Source of the DNA: CAYMSF01 sp964392985 | Lineage (GTDB): Bacteria > Verrucomicrobiota > Lentisphaeria > Victivallales > Victivallaceae | NCBI GenBank assembly: GCA_964392985.1 | Contig: CAYMSF010000009.1 | Coordinates: 1-64,000 of the forward strand | Length of the DNA stretch: 64,000 bases | Direction: 5' to 3' | Part shown: positions 38,217 through 47,169 of the stretch, piece by piece | Position numbering within the stretch: the first letter of the stretch is position 1 | Layout: the number at the start of each line of letters is the position of its first letter | Position numbers and translations under genes: made by a program | Notes under the pieces: generated by a model | Seen by the model: the letters and a program-made list of their open reading frames with translations, nothing else | Database searches by the model: none | What the model was told of the DNA's origin: nothing

Positions 38217-39197
38217 ATGAAAATTCTTCATGACAAAGATGCAAACCTGAGATACCTCAAGGGCAAGACTGTTGCGGTTATCGGATATGGTAGTCAGGGT
38301 AGTGCCCAGGCTCTCTGTATGAGAGATTCCGGCATTAATGTAATTATCGGATCAATTAAAGACGCATCATACGACAAGGCTAAGAAAGACGGCTTTGAAG
38401 TTATGGATGTAAGCGCCGCCGCTAAAAAAGCTGACATTATCCATATTCTCCTGCCGGATGAATTTCACGCACCGGTTTATGAAGAATCCATCAAGAAACA
38501 CATGAAAGCCGGCAAGGTTTTGTCATGTTCTCATGGTTTTAACATTGTTTACAAACAAATTGTTCCGCCGAAAGATATTGACGTCATCATGGTAGCCCCG
38601 AAGAGCCCGGCCACTGAAGAACGCAAAGCGTTTCTTGAAGGTTTCGGTGTTCCCGGTTTAGTAGCGGTCAAACAGGATGCCAGCGGCAAAGCGTTGAAAA
38701 CAGCACTGGCAATGGCAAAGGCGATGGGATTCACCCGCGCCGGATGTCTGGAATGCACATTTGAACAGGAAACATACGAAGACCTGTTCGGCGAACAGAA
38801 TGTTCTTTGCGGTGGTCTAGTTGACTTAATGAAGTATGGCTTTGAAGTTCTGGTTGAAGCTGGTTATCCACCGGAAATGGCTTATTTCGAATGCGTCCAT
38901 GAAGTAAAATTGATTGTTGACCTTGTCTTCGAAGGCGGCATCCAGAAGATGAACGCGGTAATTTCTAATACTGCCGAGTGGGGTGAATATGTCAATGGTC
39001 CAAGAATTATCACTCCGGATGTCAAAGCCAGGATGAAAGATTCTTTGAAAGATATTGAAAACGGAAAATTTGCCAAAGAATGGCTCAAAGAAGCAAGAAG
39101 TGGCGCCAAAACTCTCCTCAAAAAACGTAAAGAACTGGGCAAGCACCCGGTAGAAATTGTCGGAAAACAAATCCGCGAAATGTTTGAGAAAAAGTAA
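38217..39197 (+). CDS. ilvC: Ketol-acid reductoisomerase, class I
   Basis: 326 residues. Branched-chain amino acid synthesis: acetolactate to dihydroxyisovalerate. GYGSQGSAQ at 23-31 binds the cofactor; AGxLxC/E (GCLECTFEQE) and the knotted all-helical half with DLFGEQ and FECVHE carry the metal Asp/Glu. AAGGAG precedes the ATG by 7 nt. The cofactor-specificity loop (S46-S51) is short and contains Asp49, see findings. A strong terminator follows; ilvB/N/D are not adjacent. Confidence 0.95.
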   Translation: MKILHDKDANLRYLKGKTVAVIGYGSQGSAQALCMRDSGINVIIGSIKDASYDKAKKDGFEVMDVSAAAKKADIIHILLPDEFHAPVYEESIKKHMKAGKVLSCSHGFNIVYKQIVPPKDIDVIMVAPKSPATEERKAFLEGFGVPGLVAVKQDASGKALKTALAMAKAMGFTRAGCLECTFEQETYEDLFGEQNVLCGGLVDLMKYGFEVLVEAGYPPEMAYFECVHEVKLIVDLVFEGGIQKMNAVISNTAEWGEYVNGPRIITPDVKARMKDSLKDIENGKFAKEWLKEARSGAKTLLKKRKELGKHPVEIVGKQIREMFEKK

Positions 39198-39221
39198 TCA
39201 AGTTCTGTTTTCGTAAATGAT

Positions 39222-39263
39222 AAACGCACCTGATATTGTATAAAAATATCTGGTGCGTTTTTT
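39222..39263 (+). terminator. Rho-independent terminator after ilvC
   Basis: AAACGCACC (39222-39230) pairs with GGTGCGTTT (39252-39260), extended inside by GATATT/AATATC after one T-T mismatch, and followed by a T-run. It ends about 25 nt after the ilvC stop. Confidence 0.9.
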
Positions 39264-39349
39264 ATTGAATATTTATTGCTGAAACCGCAATACGTAAAAT
39301 CTGAATATATTTACCGTTGATAATTTTATCCGGTATTCTATTGCGTGAA

Positions 39350-40273
39350 TTACATCTTGTCAAATAATGGCGTAGAGAGATAGCGTTCGCCAGTATCAGG
39401 GATAATCACGACAATCACTTTACCATTATATTCCGGTCTTGCCGCCAATTTCAACGCCGCCGCAACGGCAGCGCCGGAACTGATACCACAAAGTATGCCC
39501 TCTCTTCCAGCCATTTTTTTCGCAATATTAATGGCTGAATCATCACCAATTTGCATAACTTCGTCAACTACAGCACAGTCAAAATTTCCGGGAATGAATC
39601 CTGCACCGATGCCTTGAATTCCATGTCTTCCCGGCGGATTACCGGCGATAACGGCAGACAACTCTGGTTCTACGCCAATAATTTTAATATTACTATTCTT
39701 TCCCTTGAGGAATCTACCCGCGCCGGTAATAGTGCCACCCGTACCAATTCCAACGACAAAAGCATCAATCCGTCCATCACAATCCTTCCATATTTCCGGA
39801 CCGGTTGTACGATAATGAATATCAGGATTTGCCGGATTATCAAATTGCCGGGTAAGAACAGCGCCTGGAATACTTTTTCCAAGTTCCTCAGCTCGACATA
39901 CGGCGCCATTCATCCCTTCTGTGGCAGGGGTCAATACAAGTTCGGCCCCGAGTATCTTCAGCAACGCACGCCGTTCAAGAGACATTGATTCCGGCATGGT
40001 AATAATCAGTTTATATCCGCGAGCGGCTGCCACCATCGCCAAACCAAGTCCGGTGTTGCCGCTAGTGGCTTCGATAAGAGTTCCGCCGGGCAGAAGGGAA
40101 CCATTCTTTTCCGCCGCGTCTATTATGCTGAGAGCCGCCCTGTCTTTTATGCTTGAGAGTGGATTGAAAAATTCTAATTTACAGTAGATTTCACAGTTAT
40201 CGGGGGCGATACGATTTAGTTTAACCAATGGTGTTGACCCGATTGTTTCAGTTATATCCATGTATTTTGTCAT
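39350..40273 (-). CDS. cysK: Cysteine synthase A (O-acetylserine sulfhydrylase)
   Basis: 307 residues. Makes cysteine from O-acetylserine and sulfide with PLP. PLP Lys43 in SSIKDR, phosphate-binding GTGGTITG near 175, and EATSGNTG (substrate Asn/Thr loop) near 68. GGAG lies 9 nt before the ATG. Convergent with ilvC. Confidence 0.95.
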   Translation of the reverse strand: MTKYMDITETIGSTPLVKLNRIAPDNCEIYCKLEFFNPLSSIKDRAALSIIDAAEKNGSLLPGGTLIEATSGNTGLGLAMVAAARGYKLIITMPESMSLERRALLKILGAELVLTPATEGMNGAVCRAEELGKSIPGAVLTRQFDNPANPDIHYRTTGPEIWKDCDGRIDAFVVGIGTGGTITGAGRFLKGKNSNIKIIGVEPELSAVIAGNPPGRHGIQGIGAGFIPGNFDCAVVDEVMQIGDDSAINIAKKMAGREGILCGISSGAAVAAALKLAARPEYNGKVIVVIIPDTGERYLSTPLFDKM

Positions 40274-40669
40274 TATTAAATCTCCAGTTTTGTTTTTTAA
40301 TTAAATAAAATTATACTATTGAACTATCAATATAAAAGTTGTTTCTATTATTAAACGTTATAGCAACCAGAAATGCTATACATTTTCCACACCTGTCAAA
40401 CATAACCATATATCATATAAAAGTCAAAACAGAGAAATGATAATTTCACAAAATCAACAAGGGCATGACGAATCACAAGATTGCAGCCGAGTTTTATTAT
40501 CAAAATTACGATAAACCGATTATGGACTTAATTTTCACAATATCCATATCCTCTGATCACTATCGCGAATATGACTAAATTAAAACCAAAAAAAATGCGG
40601 GCATTTCTGCCCGCAAAGGGAAAAAGGAGGGGATCAAAATTTATTATGGTTCATTCATGAACCATTTTA
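40274..40669. other. Intergenic region, 396 bp
   Basis: Between cysK and the small membrane-protein gene, both on the minus strand. Holds the terminator at 40588-40615 and presumably the cysK promoter. Otherwise AT-rich with no coding frame or repeat that I recognise. Confidence 0.6.
40588..40615 (-). terminator. Rho-independent terminator of the mraZ operon
   Basis: Perfect 8-bp stem TGCGGGCA/TGCCCGCA (40596-40603 with 40608-40615), 4-nt loop. On the minus strand it is followed by eight T (40588-40595 read as A on plus). It lies 54 nt beyond the stop of the last gene, closing the mraZ-small protein transcript. Confidence 0.9.
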
Positions 40670-40933
40670 TCAATATTCACTGCAAGCAAATTTTTCAGTG
40701 CTGACAGCTAGCAACAGTTTGGGATTGCGTTCTGCAGCCGAAGACCAACTTGCCCGGTATTGCTCCGGAAGCTGTTCGGCTAACACACTGACGATCTCGG
40801 TTATTTGTTGATTTTCGCTCTTTCCTGGAACATCGGTACCAGTAATGTTTCTGGCGCCGAGCAGAAAAAGAGAGAGTGTAGTAATGACACCAAAAATTAA
40901 CAGGCGACTTGCTCTTTCATTCGAGATGATCAT
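40670..40933 (-). CDS. Small single-TM hypothetical protein downstream of mraZ
   Basis: 87 residues, family not recognised. TM helix at about 11-26, then a hydrophilic, probably periplasmic tail ending CSEY. AAGGAG lies about 8 nt before the ATG. It follows mraZ by 29 nt and shares its terminator, so the two are almost certainly co-transcribed. In other genomes rsmH and a small membrane protein (ftsL) follow mraZ, but this sequence lacks an FtsL-like coiled coil and the size fits poorly. Confidence 0.75.
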   Translation of the reverse strand: MIISNERASRLLIFGVITTLSLFLLGARNITGTDVPGKSENQQITEIVSVLAEQLPEQYRASWSSAAERNPKLLLAVSTEKFACSEY

Positions 40934-40962
40934 TTTTCAATCTCCTTTTCTTAAGATTGTTA

Positions 40963-41445
40963 TTATACTTTCCCGTCAACCATAAGGTCAGCGGCCATTT
41001 CACGATTACCTTTTTCGCGGACATGTTCGTTCATCCGTTCAAGCTCAGCATTCCAGCGTTCGATGCTCCAGATTTCAACGCCAATCTCTACACCAACTAC
41101 AATCACTTCAGTACCGGGCTCAATTGCCGCATATTCACGAAATCCTTGAGGTAAAGTAACTCTACCTTGATTCGATATAATCTCTGAACTGCTCAGGGCT
41201 CCGAATCGACGCATATCACGGCGGAATACCACGCTTGATGCCGCCTTGGCTGCCGGCAAAGTTTCCTGGCGGCGCATCTCTAAATAAATTTCTTCGGGAT
41301 AAATCGCAATCGCGCCTTCCGGCAAACAGTGAAGGACAACATGCCCGCCACACTTCTCGGCAAAATCAGCAATAACTTTCGGACTAAATTTAATCCGACT
41401 GTTTGCATCTACTGAACTACGATCTTGTCCACAGAACGATAACAT
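40963..41445 (-). CDS. mraZ: MraZ-type SpoVT/AbrB transcription factor
   Basis: 160 residues. MraZ is a ring-forming DNA-binding protein with two AbrB-like swapped-hairpin domains. Here they are about 15-60 (NSRIKFSPKVI) and 88-135 (ISNQGRVTLPQGFREYAAI), the second closely matching the MraZ GRxxLPxxLR signature. Usual MraZ is about 145-152 residues. It is normally first in the dcw division/wall cluster, but here the cluster is absent. AAGGA lies about 10 nt before the ATG. The promoter carries an array of TGG repeats of the type MraZ binds, so autoregulation is likely. Confidence 0.85.
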   Translation of the reverse strand: MLSFCGQDRSSVDANSRIKFSPKVIADFAEKCGGHVVLHCLPEGAIAIYPEEIYLEMRRQETLPAAKAASSVVFRRDMRRFGALSSSEIISNQGRVTLPQGFREYAAIEPGTEVIVVGVEIGVEIWSIERWNAELERMNEHVREKGNREMAADLMVDGKV

Positions 41446-41464
41446 TTATTACTATGTCCTTCTG

Positions 41465-41507
41465 CCAATTTATTCCATTATAGACCAATATAATCCATTT
41501 TTTTCCA
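41465..41507 (-). promoter_or_regulatory. Five-copy TGG operator, 10-bp period (probable MraZ sites)
   Basis: On the minus strand TGG occurs at plus coordinates 41505-41507, 41495-41497, 41485-41487, 41475-41477 and 41465-41467, exactly 10 bp apart. E. coli MraZ is known to bind TGGGN direct repeats separated by 5 bp, i.e. a 10-bp period. Here the fourth base varies (A, A, T, A, C). The array overlaps the promoter and ends 19 nt before the mraZ ATG. Confidence 0.75.
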
Positions 41508-41515
41508 CATGTCAA
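41487..41515 (-). promoter_or_regulatory. mraZ promoter
   Basis: TTGACA (41510-41515) and TATATT (41487-41492) with a 17-bp spacer on the minus strand. The TGG array runs through it, so bound protein would block polymerase. A TATAAT at 41477-41482 has no correctly spaced -35. Confidence 0.7.
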
Positions 41516-41882
41516 ACAATTTATCAAAAAAAATCATTTTTTTTTATATCATAAAAATATTGATATTATCTGATACTGATTAAACCACGGGGTTTAAGAA
41601 TGATATTATTGAATATTTGTCTAAGAAATTATCTTGAAAATATTCATATTAAGTGTTACATTAACGTGTGCTATTTTATCATTCTATTTCTGAAAAGCAG
41701 TAAGAAAAGTTGTCTGAATATTTTATGGTACATTCTTCATGTTAACAACGTGATTTGCATTAACAGATTTTGTTGTAAAAAATTAAGTTTCAGAAATTGT
41801 GAAATTTATTTAAAGGCAAATTTATAGATAATCAATTTGATGTGTTGAATTTAATCATGCTTTATATTAATGAGGTAAAAAA

Positions 41883-43166
41883 ATGGCTGAAAATTTTGCA
41901 AAATTGATTTTTGAAGACGATGGCAAAGAAATACGACTGCCGATTGTCGTTGGCACCGAAGGGGAGAAAGCTATAGATATAACCCAACTCCGCAAATTGA
42001 CATCATACATTACGATTGACCCGAGCTTTGCCAATACCGGTGCTTGTTATACTGCTATTACCTATATTGACGGTGAAAACGGCATTCTGAGATACCGTGG
42101 CATACCGATTGAAGAATTAGTTGAAAAAACCAGCTTTATAGAAACGGCATATCTCCTTTTACACGGCAAACTTCCCAATAACGAGCAACGTTCAAAATTT
42201 TCAAATTTATTAAATGAAAACTCGATGTTGCATGAAGACATGCGACATTTCTTTGATGGATTCCCGCGCGGAGCGCACCCGATGCATATTTTAGCAACAA
42301 TGATAAGCGCACTCTCGACCTTTTATCCCAATGTTGACGCATTGTCGCTAACTGAACATATAGATTTATCGGCAGCCAGATTGATTTCCACGGTACGCAC
42401 CCTGGCGGCATTTGCCTATAAAAAGTCCGTTGGTGAACCGGTAGTTTATCCGCGTCATGATCTGCCATACTGTGCTAACTTTCTGAATATGATGTTTGAT
42501 TCGCCGGTTGCGCCTTATGAGATACATGAAGAAGTTGTCAAAATATTAAATGTTCTGTTTATCCTTCACGCAGACCATGGTCAGAATTGTTCTACGACCG
42601 CAGTCAGAATCGTCGGTAGCGCTCAGGTTAACCTCTACTCAACTATTTCAGCCGGAATTAGCGCTCTATCTGGTCCATTACATGGCGGAGCGAATCAGGA
42701 AGTGATTGAGATGTTGCGCAAAATCGAGAAAGACGGTAACGTTCAGAAATGGATAGACAAGGCAAAAGATAAAACAAACAGTTTCAAATTGATGGGATTC
42801 GGACATCGAGTCTATAAGACCTATGACCCGCGTGCTACCATTATCAAGAGTAAGTGTCATCAGTTCCTCAAAAAAATGAAAATCAAAGATCCGTTACTGG
42901 ATATCGCGTTAGAATTGGAAGCCACTGCACTGAAAGATGATTATTTTATCAGCCGTAATCTTTACCCCAATGTTGATTTTTACAGCGGAATCATCTATCG
43001 CGCCATAGGCATACCAGAAAATATGTTTACTGTAATGTTTGCTCTGGCTAGACTTCCCGGATGGATTGCCCACTGGAAAGAAATGGTTGACGGTGATAAC
43101 AAAATTTCTCGTCCGCGCGAAATTTATGTCGGCAAAAACATCCGGCACATTGATATCACCGAATAA
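41883..43166 (+). CDS. gltA: Citrate synthase (type II)
   Basis: 427 residues. Condenses acetyl-CoA and oxaloacetate in the TCA cycle. Catalytic His in GPLHGGANQ and GFGHRVYK and Asp in YPNVDFYSG are present. The N-terminal ~50-residue domain marks the hexameric type II enzyme of Gram-negatives. GAGG lies about 8 nt before the ATG. Convergent with the recombinase gene 40 bp away. Confidence 0.95.
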   Translation: MAENFAKLIFEDDGKEIRLPIVVGTEGEKAIDITQLRKLTSYITIDPSFANTGACYTAITYIDGENGILRYRGIPIEELVEKTSFIETAYLLLHGKLPNNEQRSKFSNLLNENSMLHEDMRHFFDGFPRGAHPMHILATMISALSTFYPNVDALSLTEHIDLSAARLISTVRTLAAFAYKKSVGEPVVYPRHDLPYCANFLNMMFDSPVAPYEIHEEVVKILNVLFILHADHGQNCSTTAVRIVGSAQVNLYSTISAGISALSGPLHGGANQEVIEMLRKIEKDGNVQKWIDKAKDKTNSFKLMGFGHRVYKTYDPRATIIKSKCHQFLKKMKIKDPLLDIALELEATALKDDYFISRNLYPNVDFYSGIIYRAIGIPENMFTVMFALARLPGWIAHWKEMVDGDNKISRPREIYVGKNIRHIDITE

Positions 43167-43206
43167 TTTTGATAGAATTGCGCCACTTTATCATTGCGGT
43201 TGGCAT

Positions 43207-44154
43207 TTATTTTGCTCTCGGATGCGCTTTGCGATAAGCCGTTTTTAGCCGTTCTGCGCTGACATGTGTATAAATTTGAGTTGTACTTAAATTTTCGTGT
43301 CCAAGCATTTCCTGCACACTTCGCAAATCAGCGCCGGCATCAAGTAAGTGCGTTGCAAAAGAATGGCGTAATTTGTGAGGAGTAAGTTGACACGGCAAAC
43401 CGGAAAGTTCAAGATAAAGTTTCAAATTCCGCTGAAACGAACGCGGGGTCAAACGGGTACCGTGTTTATTAACGAAAACCGGGGCGTTGCCGCGTTCATC
43501 TTCTGAACGTAATCTTCGCAACAATAGATATTTTCTAATTGCATTGACGGCTAATCTTCCTACAGGGCAAAGACGTTCTTTCTTGCCTTTCCCTTTAACC
43601 TTAGCAATATCTCCAAGCAGATCAAGATCGGAAAAATTCAAACCTATAGCTTCACTGATACGCAATCCACCGCTATAAATGAGTTCTATCAATGCCGTGT
43701 CTCTGGATGCAGCAAACAGTCCAGAGTCTTCATCTTGAGAAGTACCCTTCGCATTAGCTTCAAGCCAATATTTTTGCGGTGCCTCAACTAATCGTGTAAT
43801 TTCATCCACGGACATTACACGAGGGAGATTGCGTTCTTTTCTAGGCGAATTCAGCCCGGTAAAAGGGTTTTTTTCTACAATATTTTCTCTGACCATATAT
43901 CTATAGAAAGAACGAATTGCAGATATTTTGCGCAATACTGATGTTTTTGTAAGACCAGCTTTCTGCAACTCAACAACAAAACTTCTCGCCACAAACACGT
44001 CAACTTCATGCCACTGGGTAAATTCCTGCCGTTCCGGATACATGAAACTGGCAAATTGAACAATATCCTGTTCATATCCGGCCAGGGTGTGTTGACTGGC
44101 CTGCCGCTCGTGTTCAAGATATTGTAAAAATCCCTTAACTGCATTTATTACCAT
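43207..44154 (-). CDS. XerC/XerD-like tyrosine recombinase
   Basis: 315 residues from ATG 44154; a TTG at 44172 is also open. Chromosome-dimer resolution at dif, or related integration. SAM-like N-terminal domain (about 1-90), catalytic domain with Arg in SGGLRISEA, HKLRHSFATHLL (His-x2-Arg), LGHENLSTTQIYTHV with the Tyr nucleophile near 300. Length and the compact form match the Xer housekeeping proteins, not phage integrases. The insertion after LVEAPQKYW (about 20 residues, KGTSQDEDSG) is unusual. XerC versus XerD cannot be settled by eye. Confidence 0.88.
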   Translation of the reverse strand: MVINAVKGFLQYLEHERQASQHTLAGYEQDIVQFASFMYPERQEFTQWHEVDVFVARSFVVELQKAGLTKTSVLRKISAIRSFYRYMVRENIVEKNPFTGLNSPRKERNLPRVMSVDEITRLVEAPQKYWLEANAKGTSQDEDSGLFAASRDTALIELIYSGGLRISEAIGLNFSDLDLLGDIAKVKGKGKKERLCPVGRLAVNAIRKYLLLRRLRSEDERGNAPVFVNKHGTRLTPRSFQRNLKLYLELSGLPCQLTPHKLRHSFATHLLDAGADLRSVQEMLGHENLSTTQIYTHVSAERLKTAYRKAHPRAK

Positions 44155-44291
44155 AAAAAAATCCACAATCAATCGTTTTTTATGAATGACTTGTTGTTTT
44201 TTGAAACTTTACTATTAACTTAATAATGCTGAAGACATAATACAATCATTATTACGGGTTGTTTCCCGTTAAATTTCAGGAATAATTCTTT

Positions 44292-45173
44292 ATGAAAAAA
44301 TATATTTTTTCCTTAGGGCTGTCCATGGCAATCTTGGCTGTGAACGGAACAGAACCAGAACAACAAAAAACTGCCGTCGCCGAACAGCCACAAAAGGGAA
44401 CTGTTAAGGCAAATGTACTTAACGTCCGCGTCAAACCCGGAGTAAAATATTCCGCGGTATCCAAACTGAAACGCGGAGATGAAGTTACCATCGTCCGGAA
44501 AAACAAAGATTGGTATGAAATAGTGCTGCCGGCAAACGCGTCAACATGGATTGCCGCTTCTCTGGTAAAAGATAATAAGACCGTTACCGATGCAAAACTG
44601 CGTGCAGGTCCCAGCATTTCTCATGAAGATTATACCGCAATAATTCCCGCAGATACAGAGCTGACAATTCAAGATAAAACTAAAGCTGAATGGTTAAAAG
44701 TTGCGCCTCCATCTACTTTGACGGGCTGGGTCAGTTGCGAAAATATTCAAGTCGGCGATGCTCCTGTAACGAAGACTGAAGAAACCTCAGCAACCGCAAC
44801 AAAACCAGATAATACAAAAGAAAAGAAAATCGTCAATAAGGACGCCAAAGAAGTCAAAGAAACAAAAGATTCAAAAGGCGCAAAAAAAGCCGAAGTTGAA
44901 TCCTTACCATTTATACTTGGCATGGACAAAGATGTTACAATTGAAGGGTTTCTGTTCAGCATGAAAGGAACCGGAACTAAAGCGGTTTATGTAACACATA
45001 TGTTGATGAAACAGCAAAAAGATAAATATGTTCTCTATTGCTTTCTGCACAGCACCAAGTTGAGTTTAGACTCATGGAATGAAAAGAAAGTACAAATAAA
45101 GGGAAAACAGCGTATGGTCCGCGGTTGGAAAACTCCGGTCGTCGAAGTCGAAAAAATATCCCCTGCCCTTTAA
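44292..45173 (+). CDS. Secreted protein with two SH3b domains
   Basis: 293 residues: signal peptide (about 1-18), two bacterial SH3 domains (about 35-88, VLNVRVKPG; and 96-150, KLRAGPS), a Lys/Glu/Thr-rich linker (155-205) and a C-terminal domain of about 85 residues. SH3b domains usually bind cell-wall peptides, so this may be an envelope protein. The C-terminal domain is not recognised. Plus-strand neighbour of the DegP-like protease. Confidence 0.82.
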   Translation: MKKYIFSLGLSMAILAVNGTEPEQQKTAVAEQPQKGTVKANVLNVRVKPGVKYSAVSKLKRGDEVTIVRKNKDWYEIVLPANASTWIAASLVKDNKTVTDAKLRAGPSISHEDYTAIIPADTELTIQDKTKAEWLKVAPPSTLTGWVSCENIQVGDAPVTKTEETSATATKPDNTKEKKIVNKDAKEVKETKDSKGAKKAEVESLPFILGMDKDVTIEGFLFSMKGTGTKAVYVTHMLMKQQKDKYVLYCFLHSTKLSLDSWNEKKVQIKGKQRMVRGWKTPVVEVEKISPAL

Positions 45174-45248
45174 TTCCTGCAGTGTCGAATGAATTATGTT
45201 GCAATTTCAGTTTAGAATTTATACTGTGATATTTTAATGAGGTGATGA

Positions 45249-46757
45249 ATGCGGTTGACTTTAATTTTTACTCTTTTTATCATGTCGAGTCATTTTGTTG
45301 CAGCAGATGATTTTGTTGCCAATCATGAGATAAATTCTGTAGTTAAAATTTTTACTGTCCACAGCCAACCAGACTACTATCAACCGTGGCAAAACCTTGG
45401 TCAACAATCATCTACCGGTTCTGGATTTGTCATTAGTGGCAACCGCATTCTCACCAATGCTCACAACGTTGCCAATCAAACTTTCGTTATGGTACGTAAA
45501 CAAGGCGACCCGAAACGTTATGAGGCGCGCCTTGAATATGCTGGTCATGACTGTGACTTGGCAATTTTAAAAGTCAACGATCAAGATTTTTTCAAATCAT
45601 TGCCACCAATGGAATTTGGTGATATGCCCAAAATACAGAATAAGGTTGCCGCAATCGGCTACCCTACCGGCGGTGATAACATTTCCATTACCGAAGGTGT
45701 AGTTTCAAGAATTGAACCAGTAATTTATTATCATAGCGGACGCCCGTTGTTGGCAATTCAGATTGATGCAGCAATCAACCCGGGCAACAGCGGTGGACCG
45801 GTAATGGACAATCAAAACAAAGTGGTTGGAGTCGCATTTCAAGGCATAACCAATGCCCAAAATATCGGATACATAATCCCATTGCCGGTAATCAAACACT
45901 TTCTCAAGGATATTGAGGATGGTAAATTTGATGGTTTCCCCGATTGTCCATTTGAATCAATGCGCATGGAAAATCCTGATATGCGGAAATGGATTGGTAT
46001 GAATTCCGAACAATCCGGTGTAATGATTAAACATATCAGTCCAATGTTTAAGAAAAAAAATATTCTTAAAATTAAAGATGTAATCATGGCTATCGATGGA
46101 ATAAAGGTTGCAAACGACGGCACCGTGCCATTTCGGCAGCAGGAAGTTATCTTTTTCGGCAGTCTGATATGGGAAAAATTTCCTGGAGATAAATGCCGTT
46201 TCACAATATTGCGCGATGGTAAAGTGATGGATGTTGAATATGCGTTGGAACGAGAAGAGCAACTGGTACCGCCAAGAACTTTCGATAAATTGCCTTCTTA
46301 CTACATTATCGGTGGTCTGGTAATAGTTCCACTTTCAACCAATTATCTCGACTGTTGGGGTGATCTTGCTAAAAGTCCGAGGGAATTATTGAATTACCTG
46401 ATGGATGGAGAAATTACTGACTGCCAGAATCAAGTGGTGGTGGTATCGGCAGTACTTGCAGATAAAGTTAACGTCGGCTATCAGGATTTTGCCGCACAAG
46501 CCGTTATCGCCGTAAATGGTATTAAACCGAAAAATTTGAAACATTTTATCTCAATAATTGAAAAAATGACTGACGGTTTTATGGAAATTGATTTAGAGAA
46601 TAAGGATAAAATAGTTTTACAAATCAATGCGGCCAGAACGGCATCAATGGAAATATTGGAGCGATACCGGATACCGGCTGACAGAAGTTCCGATCTGAGT
46701 GGGACGCCGTTGCCAAAACTTCCGTCAATAGGTCCTGTTATTCAACAACAATACTGA
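45249..46757 (+). CDS. DegP/HtrA-like serine protease
   Basis: 502 residues with a signal peptide (1-19). Trypsin-like triad: His in LTNAHNV near 75, Asp in HDCDLAIL near 105, Ser in NPGNSGGPV near 185. One or two PDZ-like domains follow (about 240-330 and beyond). The sequence after 330 resembles plant/cyanobacterial Deg-type proteases. Expected role: periplasmic protein quality control. Its 3' end overlaps a minus-strand hypothetical gene by 20 bp. Confidence 0.88.
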   Translation: MRLTLIFTLFIMSSHFVAADDFVANHEINSVVKIFTVHSQPDYYQPWQNLGQQSSTGSGFVISGNRILTNAHNVANQTFVMVRKQGDPKRYEARLEYAGHDCDLAILKVNDQDFFKSLPPMEFGDMPKIQNKVAAIGYPTGGDNISITEGVVSRIEPVIYYHSGRPLLAIQIDAAINPGNSGGPVMDNQNKVVGVAFQGITNAQNIGYIIPLPVIKHFLKDIEDGKFDGFPDCPFESMRMENPDMRKWIGMNSEQSGVMIKHISPMFKKKNILKIKDVIMAIDGIKVANDGTVPFRQQEVIFFGSLIWEKFPGDKCRFTILRDGKVMDVEYALEREEQLVPPRTFDKLPSYYIIGGLVIVPLSTNYLDCWGDLAKSPRELLNYLMDGEITDCQNQVVVVSAVLADKVNVGYQDFAAQAVIAVNGIKPKNLKHFISIIEKMTDGFMEIDLENKDKIVLQINAARTASMEILERYRIPADRSSDLSGTPLPKLPSIGPVIQQQY

Positions 46758-47082
46758 TGTGTTGTTCGAAGATTTCAAATTCATTTGCCGTCGGTGATAT
46801 TTCCATAGTCATACGATAGAGATTTTCGTCGCTTCCTTTACGCCCCCGTAACGGGTTAATAATTTTTACTGGTCGCATCCTTACTGTGGAATCGCCCGGT
46901 TCTGCGATGATCTTGGCGCACGGCGTCAGTTCGTGTCCGTCAACCTCCATTCTGGCAATCAGAATTTTTCTTTCATTCGAATTTATTGCCATAACAGGAG
47001 TAATGACCGCCATTTTCTGTTCAGAAACGATCATCACTTCATATATAATCTCAATATTCAAGCCAAATTGTTTCAGCGTCAT
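46738..47082 (-). CDS. Hypothetical beta-rich protein
   Basis: 114 residues from ATG 47082, which has AGGA close upstream; an earlier in-frame ATG (47136) has no SD. No family recognised. Alternating hydrophobic residues suggest a beta sandwich or PilZ-like barrel: VRMRPVKIINPLRGRKG and YRMTMEISPTANEFEIFEQHISIV near the C-terminus. Overlaps the protease stop by 20 bp on the opposite strand. Conservation elsewhere is unknown to me. Confidence 0.6.
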   Translation of the reverse strand: MTLKQFGLNIEIIYEVMIVSEQKMAVITPVMAINSNERKILIARMEVDGHELTPCAKIIAEPGDSTVRMRPVKIINPLRGRKGSDENLYRMTMEISPTANEFEIFEQHISIVVE

Positions 47083-47169
47083 AATCCTGCCTGTATATAA
47101 CCAGATGTTAAGGTATTTATTGAATGCTATACCCATTTGGGTGCACTACAGCATCGGTAACGGTAAATT

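Larger units (their letters stand above)
41446..41882. other. Divergent intergenic region, 437 bp
   Basis: Between mraZ (minus) and gltA (plus). The first 70 bp hold the mraZ promoter and operator. The rest is very AT-rich; a 75-codon plus frame (41600-41827) lacks an SD, is Ile/Asn/Cys-rich and is rejected. The gltA promoter should lie here, but none stands out. Confidence 0.6.

Noticed and set aside
41477..41515. TTGACA paired with TATAAT as the mraZ promoter
   Set aside because: Spacer is 27 bp, too long; TATATT at 41487-41492 gives the correct 17 bp.
41600..41827. 75-codon open frame between mraZ and gltA
   Set aside because: No SD, odd Ile/Asn/Cys-rich composition and AT-rich DNA; looks like chance.
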